DNA of 6,948 nt from Nitrospinae bacterium RIFCSPLOWO2_12_FULL_45_22. Lineage in GTDB: Bacteria; 2-12-FULL-45-22. Location of the stretch: the NCBI GenBank assembly GCA_001803565.1, contig MHDQ01000183.1:1-6948 (forward strand), read 5' to 3'. Positions within the stretch are counted from its first letter, which is position 1. Each line of letters begins with the position of its first letter. Below are positions 1 to 6,745 of this stretch, piece after piece. The notes beneath the pieces were generated by a model. The model made no database searches and was not told where the DNA came from. It was given only the letters and a program-made list of their open reading frames with translations. The translations under genes and the position numbers were made by a program.

Positions 1-3000
1 TGGCCAAGCGCCTTAAGCAAAAACAGGTTGCTAAGGAATGCGCTGACTGGGTTCTCTCAAAGGTGGACATTCGTTCTGTTAAGCAAAGCAACCTTCTCCA
101 CGGAAAAATGTATCATATCAACCTTGGTGGTATCAACGATGCAATCATCGGCAGCTCTAATTTTACGGTAAAAGGGCTTGGCCTTGGCGAAGCAAATAAT
201 ATCGAACTAAATCTTGAAGTAAACGATAAACGAGACAGGGAAGACCTTAAGAATTGGTTTGAGGAACTCTGGAATGATAGTGAACTGGTTGAGGATGTAA
301 AAGATGAGGTATTGCGTTATTTGGAGCAACTCTATCAGAATAATCCGCCTGAGTTTATCTACTACAAAACCCTCTTTCATATATTTGAAAGATTCCTCAC
401 GGAACAGGATAAAGAAGGTTGGTTAGAGGAGAAGAGTCAAATAGTAGATACAGTCGTATGGAACATGCTTTATGAATTTCAGAAAGATGGGGTTAAGGGA
501 GCGATTAACAAAATCCTGACCCATGGAGGATGTATACTCGCAGATAGTGTAGGACTCGGTAAAACCTTTGAAGCCCTGGCAGTTATCAAATATTTTGAGC
601 TGCGCAACCACAGGGTCCTGATTTTATGCCCGAAAAAGCTTCGGGAAAATTGGACAGTTTACCAGGCGCAAAATGTGAGTGATCTAAACCCCTTACTTAA
701 TGACCGCTTCAGCTATACGGTTCTTTCTCATACTGATCTAAGCCGGGATCAGGGGAAGTCCGGCGACATCAACCTTGCTACAATCAACTGGGGGAATTTT
801 GATCTTGTGGTTATTGACGAATCTCATAATTTCCGTAACAACACCCCTGGCAAAAAAGATGAGGAAGGCACTCTTGTACGCAAGAGCCGTTATCAACGGT
901 TAATGGAAGATATTATCCAGAAAGGTGTAAAAACCAAGGTCCTCCTCCTTTCTGCCACACCCGTGAATAACACCCTCCAGGATTTGCGCAATCAGATCTA
1001 TTTCATAACAGAAAACGAAGACGATGCATTTGCTGCATCCCTGGGCATAGCAAGCCTCAAAGATACGCTTGCCGCCGCCCAGCGCGTTTTTACCCGATGG
1101 GCGGATAATAGGGAAAAACGACATACCAGGGACCTGTTAGATAGACTGAGCGCAGCCTTTTTCAAGCTGTTGGATGAATTAACTATTGCCCGTTCCCGCA
1201 AACATCTTCAGAGGTATTATCAGAAAAGTATCCATGAGTTAGGCCAGTTTCCCAAAAGGCTCAAACCCATATCATTATCCCCGAATATAGACACGGAAGG
1301 CAAATTCCCTTCCTACGACGAGCTGAATGATGAAATCTCAAACTATCAACTTTCTTTGTTTAACCCCTTCAAATATGTGTTGCCAAAACACAAAGATATT
1401 TACGAAGACAGGAGCATCCCGCATTTCAGCCAGCAGGATCGTGAGAATTACCTCATCGCCATGATGAGGGTAAATTTTCTCAAGCGTCTGGAAAGCTCCG
1501 TGTATTCATTTACGTTAACCATGAAACGAACAATAGATAAGATTGAGGACCTTGAAGACCGTATAGGACGATTCCAGAAACTCAAAGAAGAACGCCCGGA
1601 CTTTACTGTAGACGATTTCAGTGACATTGATCCAGAAGATGAAGACCTGCAGGCCGCATTCGTAGGCAAGAAGCTCAAATTTAGCCTTGAACACATTGAT
1701 ATTGACCGATGGAAACGCGATCTTAAACAGGATAAAGAGCAGCTACAAATCTTGTATCTTGTTGCCAAAGACATAACAAAAGTACGCGATGCCAAACTCA
1801 TGGAATTGAAAGACCTCATCGCCCACAAGGTCCGGCACCCAACCCGAACCAAAGATGGTAAAGAGAATCGTAAGGTCCTGATCTTTACTGCCTTTGCCGA
1901 TACCGCCGAATATCTATTCGATGCACTTAGGGAATGGATTACAACTGATCTCGGCCTTCATGTGGCCATGGTCTCGGGCGGAGCAAAAGAGAACCAGACA
2001 ACTTTCGGAAGAAAAGATTTCATTCATATCCTGACCCACTTTTCACCGGTTTCAAAAAGCCGCGCTAAAATCTCTTCTCTCCCACAGGACAGGGAGATTG
2101 AGATACTTATTGCCACAGATTGTATCTCCGAAGGCCAGAATCTCCAGGACTGTGACTATCTTATCAACTATGATATCCATTGGAATCCCGTTCGTATTAT
2201 CCAGCGGTTCGGCAGGATTGACAGAATCGGCAGCATTAATGATGAGATTCAGATGGTAAATTTCTGGCCGACAGACAATTTAGACAATTACATCAGGCTC
2301 AAAACCAGAGTCGAGGCCCGGATGGCCCTGGTGGACATTACGGCCACCGGAGAAGACAACCTCCTGGATCGTGTCAAGGACCTGGTTGAAGATGAATTAA
2401 CCTATCGTGACAAACAGCTCCTTCGCCTCAGAGAAGAGGTGCTTGATCTTGAAGATTTTAATGAAAATGTGTCCCTTAACGAATTTACCTTAGATGATTT
2501 TCGGATCGATTTGATGAGGTATATCGAAAACAATAGAAAGCGGCTTGAGGAGGCGCCTTTAGGGCTTTATGCCGTTGTGCCGGCACATCCTGATTACCCG
2601 GTCATTCGCCCTGGTGTTATATTTTGTCTCCAACAAAAAGGGGATAGTTCAGGTAACGAAAAGGTCAATCCCTTGCAGCCCTATTTTCTCGTCTATCTCT
2701 ATGATAATGACCGGGTCATCCGTTATAATTTTGCCCAGCCCAAACAGATACTGGAAATACTGCGTATGCTTTGCGCAGAAAAGACCACCCCTTATGAAAA
2801 ACTTTGCAATCTATTTGACCAGCATACGAAAAACGGCGAGGACATGAGCCAGTATGACGGCCTTCTAAATGCCGCTGTAAAGGCCATCGCCGGAAGCTTT
2901 AAGAAACGCACTCTAGGAAATCTGCTTTCAGGCCGCGACGGTGTGTTGGCTGAGCGGGAAAAACAGGTGACATCATCCGATGATTTTGAACTCGTGACCT

Positions 3001-3017
3001 GGATAGTGATAAGATGA
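1..3017 (+). CDS. PLD nuclease-SNF2 helicase fusion protein (5' partial)
   Basis: Probable ATP-driven DNA translocase with an N-terminal PLD-type nuclease domain. The frame is open to the window edge (first full codon at base 3, 1004 residues visible); the GTG at 63 is internal, because the PLD fold needs the sequence before it. Seen, numbered from base 3: HGK at 33-35 (bases 99-107) then GSSN at 50-53, the PLD active-site signature, with Asn where the HKD aspartate normally sits; YEFQ at 157-160 (Q-motif-like); Walker A GLGKT at 184-188; DESH at 272-275; SAT at 317-319; a 300-residue insert between the lobes with a charged, probably coiled-coil part from about 507; LIFTAF from 626; ATD at 704-706; QRFGRIDR at 734-741 with the arginine fingers. 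A further C-terminal domain of about 200 residues has no function I recognise. All helicase motifs look intact. It heads the visible operon and overlaps the methyltransferase by 4 bases. It resembles DISARM DrmD plus a DrmC-like PLD domain; membership is unproven. Confidence 0.9.
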   Translation, partial: AKRLKQKQVAKECADWVLSKVDIRSVKQSNLLHGKMYHINLGGINDAIIGSSNFTVKGLGLGEANNIELNLEVNDKRDREDLKNWFEELWNDSELVEDVKDEVLRYLEQLYQNNPPEFIYYKTLFHIFERFLTEQDKEGWLEEKSQIVDTVVWNMLYEFQKDGVKGAINKILTHGGCILADSVGLGKTFEALAVIKYFELRNHRVLILCPKKLRENWTVYQAQNVSDLNPLLNDRFSYTVLSHTDLSRDQGKSGDINLATINWGNFDLVVIDESHNFRNNTPGKKDEEGTLVRKSRYQRLMEDIIQKGVKTKVLLLSATPVNNTLQDLRNQIYFITENEDDAFAASLGIASLKDTLAAAQRVFTRWADNREKRHTRDLLDRLSAAFFKLLDELTIARSRKHLQRYYQKSIHELGQFPKRLKPISLSPNIDTEGKFPSYDELNDEISNYQLSLFNPFKYVLPKHKDIYEDRSIPHFSQQDRENYLIAMMRVNFLKRLESSVYSFTLTMKRTIDKIEDLEDRIGRFQKLKEERPDFTVDDFSDIDPEDEDLQAAFVGKKLKFSLEHIDIDRWKRDLKQDKEQLQILYLVAKDITKVRDAKLMELKDLIAHKVRHPTRTKDGKENRKVLIFTAFADTAEYLFDALREWITTDLGLHVAMVSGGAKENQTTFGRKDFIHILTHFSPVSKSRAKISSLPQDREIEILIATDCISEGQNLQDCDYLINYDIHWNPVRIIQRFGRIDRIGSINDEIQMVNFWPTDNLDNYIRLKTRVEARMALVDITATGEDNLLDRVKDLVEDELTYRDKQLLRLREEVLDLEDFNENVSLNEFTLDDFRIDLMRYIENNRKRLEEAPLGLYAVVPAHPDYPVIRPGVIFCLQQKGDSSGNEKVNPLQPYFLVYLYDNDRVIRYNFAQPKQILEILRMLCAEKTTPYEKLCNLFDQHTKNGEDMSQYDGLLNAAVKAIAGSFKKRTLGNLLSGRDGVLAEREKQVTSSDDFELVTWIVIR
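3014..3017 (+). promoter_or_regulatory. ATGA stop-start overlap, helicase to methyltransferase
   Basis: The start ATG (3014-3016) of the methyltransferase and the stop TGA (3015-3017) of the helicase share bases. The only Shine-Dalgarno-like text upstream is a weak GGAT at 3001-3004, so initiation probably depends on ribosomes terminating on the helicase gene (translational coupling). This supports the chosen start of the methyltransferase and implies that it is made in proportion to the helicase. Confidence 0.75.
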
Positions 3018-6000
3018 GAACGGCAACACAAGATATCAAATCAGCCATTGCCGAATCCTTAAAGGCATTCGGCAATGGCTCTTTGCGTACCAATGCCATA
3101 CAATTGTTTAACACACTTGGCTACACAAGCGAAAAGACCATCGAACTATCTCCTAACACGCCCGAAAATTTCCTCCATGAAATTGACCAGCATAACCGAT
3201 TACGCAAGGACAAGGCCCTTTTCTCAAGATGGGAAAGCCTGGATATTATCTTCCAGATCACCGGAGAAGAGATTAAGGCCGCTGGAAGCCGACAGATCTC
3301 CCTTCAATTTGATTCTCGCCAAAAGATAGACAACAGAATCATTGAGTCCTATCTGTTACTTGCCATCAAATTGAGAAAGGGGCATTACACCCGAACAGAC
3401 CTTTCTACTATTACCCGTGAAATAAATAGGCTCTTCCCCATGCCGGCCCTGATACTTTTCCAGCAGGGCGACACCCTAACGCTCTCTGTTATCAACCGCC
3501 GGTTGCACAAACGCGATCAGTCTAAAGATGTACTGGAAAAAGTAACACTTATCAAAGACATCCGCTTTGCCGATCCCCACCGCGCCCATATTGAGATTCT
3601 CTTCGATCTGTCATTTAGAAATCTTTATGACCGTTATCGGTTCTCGAACTTCGTGGCGCTGCATGATGCCTGGCAAAAAACTTTAGACATCAACGAACTC
3701 AATAAGCGTTTCTATAAAGAAATGGCGAACTGGTATTTTTGGGCCATCCAGAATGTCACCTTTCCCAAAGACGCTGGAGAAGATGAGGAAGTTCGCAATG
3801 CCACGAGTGTTATTCGACTGATTACCCGGCTGATTTTCGTCTGGTTTATCAAGGAAAAGGGTCTGGTGCCGGATGATCTTTTCAACAGGGACAAATTGGA
3901 TGCGCTTCTCAAATTTGACGATCCTAATCAGTCCACTTACTATAAGGCGCTCCTGCAAAACCTGTTCTTTGCCACCCTAAACCAGGAAATGAACACTCCT
4001 GAGCAGCCTGATAACCGCAAATTCAGGAGTAAGGCCAAAAAAGCCGGAGGGCGAGACCAACATTACATGATTCACAATGTGTATCGCTGTGAGAATTATT
4101 TCAAAGACCCGGATAAAGCGTTAAGGCTTTTTTCGAGCATCCCGTTTCTGAACGGCGGCCTTTTCGAGTGCCTGGATAAGCCTGATAAAGAGGAACCCCA
4201 AAAAACCCTCCGTATCGATGGTTTTTCCGACCACAAAGACAATGAAGTCGTTGTGCCGGATTTCCTGTTCTTTTCCCAAGAACAGGAAGTTGATCTCAAC
4301 GAGAGTTATGGCACCAAGAACAAGCAGTACAAGGTAAGGGGACTTATTAATATCTTTGATAGTTACAAGTTCACCATAAATGAAAATACTCCCATTGAGG
4401 AAGAGGTCGCCCTTGATCCTGAGCTGTTAGGCAAGGTCTTTGAAAACCTCTTGGCGGCCTATAATCCTGAGACCGGGGCAACCGCCCGCAAACAAACCGG
4501 CTCCTTTTATACACCAAGAGAAATAGTGGATTATATGGTGGATGAAAGTCTGAAAGCATCTCTATCCAATCTGGTTGCTGAAAAACTAACTGACTGCTCG
4601 AAAGAAGATATTAGAACAGGCTTAGATATTCTCTTTGCCTATACAGAGAAAGAGCATGCCTTTAACGATAAAGAAGTTTCAAAAATAGTCGAAGCTGTTT
4701 CGCAAATTAAAATCCTTGATCCTGCATGCGGCTCCGGGGCTTTTCCTATGGGGGTGCTGCACAAACTGGTCTATATCTTGGGCAAGCTTGATCTGGATAA
4801 TGCTCAGTGGAGAGAGTTGCAAAAACAGAGAGCAATGAAAGAGACAGAAGAGGCCTATAATATGGGCAATAAAGAGGACCGTCGCCAAAGGCTTAGTGAG
4901 ATTGAAGAAGCATTTGACTTTAACACCTCTGATTACGGCAGGAAGCTATATCTGATTGAAAATTGTATCTATGGCGTGGATATCCAACCCATTGCCGTTC
5001 AGATCGCCAAGCTGCGCTTTTTTATCTCACTCGTGGTTGACCAGGAGATTGACGATACCCAGGAGAACCGCGGCATTCTTCCCTTGCCTAACCTGGAGAC
5101 GAAATTTGTGGCCGCTAACACATTGCTTAATGTTGAAAAACCGCAGCAACCCAATCTGGCGAATCTGAAGGTCCGGGCAGAAATTGACCGGAAGGAAAGA
5201 GAACTGGCCGATGTCCGCCGAAACCACTTCATTGCGCGTACCCTGAAGACAAAAAGGAAATGGCGTGAACGTGACGCCCAACTCCGTGCCGAAATCAGTG
5301 ATCTGCTCAAAAAAGAGGACTTTCCTCCCGAAACTACCCAGAAGTTGGCCTACTGGGACCCTTACGACCAGAATGCCTCTGCCGATTTTTTTGACCCGGA
5401 GTGGATGTTCAACCTTTCCGATGGCTTTGATGTGGTGATCGGCAACCCGCCTTATGTACGCGCCGATTCAGGTGAACAACATTTAGCGCTGCGTAAGACT
5501 ATTGAAGATAATAAACTCTATGAGACACTCTGGGAAAAATGGGATCTGTATATCCCTTTCATTGAGCGCGGCTACAAATTGCTCAAGCCAGGTGGCTTCA
5601 CTACGATGATTGTCTCTGATGCCTTTTGTCATTCAAAATATGCGCAGAAATCGCAAAACTGGTTTCTGGAACACAGCCGGATCTTGCGCCTTGATTTTTT
5701 CAGCAAGATCAAGATTTTTGATGCTGCCGTACATAATATTACCTATCTATTCCAAAAAGCTGACGGTAGACATCATCGACCGGAACGTAGGGTTCATGAT
5801 CCGGAATTCGGGGCCGTAAAGATTCTGCCGACCGCCGAGCAGAGGAAGCTTAACTACCGTGCCTTTTTTCCGGAGGATACTGTACCACAGCAGCTTCATA
5901 ACTCGACTATTGTACTCTCTAGTATTTGCTACATTAGCTATGGGCTTAGACCGAGTAGCGATGAACACGAGGCAAAAGGTGCATTTACTACCTCCGATCT

Positions 6001-6745
6001 TGTATCTGAAACAAGGGATCAACTCCATTGCAAGGCGTTTGTGGAGGGCAAGCATCTGGACTGCTGGATTCCGTTGACAAACCTTTGGATAGAATGGGGT
6101 TCTGACCGTGCTCCTTCAAAGTTCTGCAGACCGACCTTTCCAGAAATGTATGCTGTAGCTGAGAAGGTGCTTGCCCAACGTAGTCCCGGCCCTGATCCTA
6201 AGGCATGTTATGATAATAAGCGCTTGATTTTTACTCCTAGCAGCGTAGGCTTCATTCCCTGGCACAGTCTCTCCGGTGTTCGCAACAGATCCCTCAAAAA
6301 ATCTGCCCGATACCGTAATGAAAAGCCTCCTCGCCCTGATTTGCCGAAGCGTGAAGAACTTGAAAAAACAAGCCGCCGTTTTGCTGTGAAATTTTTGCTT
6401 GCCGTGATGAATTCCACTGCCGCCCATAATTTCCTGCGGGCCAATCGACGGAGCAATATTCATCTCTATCCTGACGACTGGAAACATCTCCCCATCCCTG
6501 ATGCATCATCCAAGCAGCAAACACCGATTGTCAAACTTGTGGATAAAATCCTCACGGCCATGCGTGCAGATCCCGCGGCCCACATTACTTCGCTGGAAGC
6601 AGAAATAGACGCCCGTGTGGCACATCTTTATGAGTTAACCGAGGAAGAATATTCCTTGATTCTCAACGAAACAAAACCGCCAGATCCCTTCCGCATTGCC
6701 GCGCTCAATTTCTATAGGGATATAGCAAGAGGAATTCTCAAATGA
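3014..6745 (+). CDS. Eco57I/type IIG-like adenine-N6 DNA methyltransferase with fused recognition domain
   Basis: Predicted to transfer a methyl group from S-adenosylmethionine to adenine N6 in a specific DNA site. Seen in 1243 residues: an N-terminal region (1-230) holding HYTRTDL and KRDQSKDVLEKVTLIKDI-like conserved text; a helical segment with RLITRLIFVWFIKEKGL (268-284); FLNGGLFE near 378-385; ELLGKVFENL from 470; motif X TGSFYTP (495-501); motif I DPACGSGAF (569-577), the SAM-binding loop; GVDIQP with acidic D656; a charged helical stretch (about 720-765); catalytic NPPY (811-814); then a TaqI/type IIG-like recognition region (about 965-1200) with FLLAVMNS at 1127 and LPIP at 1159-1162. 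I see no PD-(D/E)XK triad in the N-terminus: the best candidate, D100 to E111 to K119, lacks the ExK spacing. It therefore looks like a methylase plus specificity subunit relying on the upstream protein for cleavage. Related families are DISARM DrmMI, BREX PglX and type IIG enzymes. The start is the ATG in the ATGA overlap; no strong ribosome site precedes it. Confidence 0.93.
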   Translation: MRTATQDIKSAIAESLKAFGNGSLRTNAIQLFNTLGYTSEKTIELSPNTPENFLHEIDQHNRLRKDKALFSRWESLDIIFQITGEEIKAAGSRQISLQFDSRQKIDNRIIESYLLLAIKLRKGHYTRTDLSTITREINRLFPMPALILFQQGDTLTLSVINRRLHKRDQSKDVLEKVTLIKDIRFADPHRAHIEILFDLSFRNLYDRYRFSNFVALHDAWQKTLDINELNKRFYKEMANWYFWAIQNVTFPKDAGEDEEVRNATSVIRLITRLIFVWFIKEKGLVPDDLFNRDKLDALLKFDDPNQSTYYKALLQNLFFATLNQEMNTPEQPDNRKFRSKAKKAGGRDQHYMIHNVYRCENYFKDPDKALRLFSSIPFLNGGLFECLDKPDKEEPQKTLRIDGFSDHKDNEVVVPDFLFFSQEQEVDLNESYGTKNKQYKVRGLINIFDSYKFTINENTPIEEEVALDPELLGKVFENLLAAYNPETGATARKQTGSFYTPREIVDYMVDESLKASLSNLVAEKLTDCSKEDIRTGLDILFAYTEKEHAFNDKEVSKIVEAVSQIKILDPACGSGAFPMGVLHKLVYILGKLDLDNAQWRELQKQRAMKETEEAYNMGNKEDRRQRLSEIEEAFDFNTSDYGRKLYLIENCIYGVDIQPIAVQIAKLRFFISLVVDQEIDDTQENRGILPLPNLETKFVAANTLLNVEKPQQPNLANLKVRAEIDRKERELADVRRNHFIARTLKTKRKWRERDAQLRAEISDLLKKEDFPPETTQKLAYWDPYDQNASADFFDPEWMFNLSDGFDVVIGNPPYVRADSGEQHLALRKTIEDNKLYETLWEKWDLYIPFIERGYKLLKPGGFTTMIVSDAFCHSKYAQKSQNWFLEHSRILRLDFFSKIKIFDAAVHNITYLFQKADGRHHRPERRVHDPEFGAVKILPTAEQRKLNYRAFFPEDTVPQQLHNSTIVLSSICYISYGLRPSSDEHEAKGAFTTSDLVSETRDQLHCKAFVEGKHLDCWIPLTNLWIEWGSDRAPSKFCRPTFPEMYAVAEKVLAQRSPGPDPKACYDNKRLIFTPSSVGFIPWHSLSGVRNRSLKKSARYRNEKPPRPDLPKREELEKTSRRFAVKFLLAVMNSTAAHNFLRANRRSNIHLYPDDWKHLPIPDASSKQQTPIVKLVDKILTAMRADPAAHITSLEAEIDARVAHLYELTEEEYSLILNETKPPDPFRIAALNFYRDIARGILK
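3043..3080 (+). repeat. Perfect 14-bp inverted repeat inside the start of the methyltransferase gene
   Basis: The left arm AGCCATTGCCGAAT (3043-3056) and right arm ATTCGGCAATGGCT (3067-3080) are exact reverse complements, separated by 10 bases, CCTTAAAGGC. The loop can pair further (CCT with AGG, one bulged C), which would give a stem near 17 bp with a 3-base tip. It begins 29 bases after the A of the start codon and encodes roughly residues 11-22 of the methyltransferase. No T-run follows, so it is not an intrinsic terminator. It could be an mRNA hairpin affecting translation or decay, or a protein-binding palindrome in DNA. A function is inferred, not shown. Confidence 0.6.
4262..4288 (+). 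repeat. Perfect 11-bp inverted repeat within the methyltransferase gene
   Basis: The left arm TTCCTGTTCTT (4262-4272) and right arm AAGAACAGGAA (4278-4288) are exact reverse complements around a 5-base loop, TTCCC. Allowing G-U pairs, the stem extends by up to three pairs outward (4259-4261 with 4289-4291). It lies in coding sequence for residues about 417-425, before the SAM-binding core. No T-run follows. It may be a chance feature or a weak mRNA hairpin. Confidence 0.4.
6728..6733 (+). promoter_or_regulatory. Ribosome binding site of the AAA ATPase gene
   Basis: AGAGGA lies 8 bases before the ATG at 6742, a near-ideal Shine-Dalgarno spacing. It sits inside the last codons of the methyltransferase gene. 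It supports the ATG at 6742 as the true start, and contrasts with the weak site in front of the methyltransferase. Confidence 0.7.
6742..6745 (+). promoter_or_regulatory. ATGA stop-start overlap, methyltransferase to ATPase
   Basis: The ATG at 6742-6744 shares bases with the methyltransferase stop TGA at 6743-6745. This is the same junction type as between the first two genes, which argues that all three form one transcription and translation unit. Here a good ribosome site is also present, so the ATPase could be initiated independently as well. Confidence 0.75.

Noticed and set aside
63-65. GTG at 63 as the start of the helicase gene
   Set aside because: The frame continues without a stop to the window edge and the PLD motif would begin only 12 residues in; the PLD fold needs upstream sequence, so the gene starts before the window.
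1451-1469. 7-bp inverted repeat CCTCATC/GATGAGG with a 5-base loop
   Set aside because: Several 6-7 bp stems of this kind occur in the window (also near 629-645, 1023-1039 and 1075-1104), as chance predicts.
1448-1852. 134-codon minus-strand open frame
   Set aside because: It lies fully inside the helicase gene, and its Ser/Arg/Leu-rich translation is what the complement of that coding sequence gives; no family resemblance.
2576-2587. 12-bp perfect palindrome TGTGCCGGCACA
   Set aside because: A palindrome this long is expected about once or twice by chance in 7 kb; it lies mid-gene with no context for an operator.
3043-3080. Intrinsic terminator at the helicase-methyltransferase junction
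   Set aside because: The stem is strong, but no run of T follows the right arm and it lies within an open reading frame.
4999-5310. Overlapping minus-strand open frames opposite the methyltransferase core
   Set aside because: They are antisense to strongly conserved coding sequence, with low-complexity Ser/Arg/Phe content and no recognisable motif.
6116-6487. 123-codon minus-strand open frame near the end of the methyltransferase
   Set aside because: It is a shadow of the recognition region; no domain or credible ribosome site was noticed.
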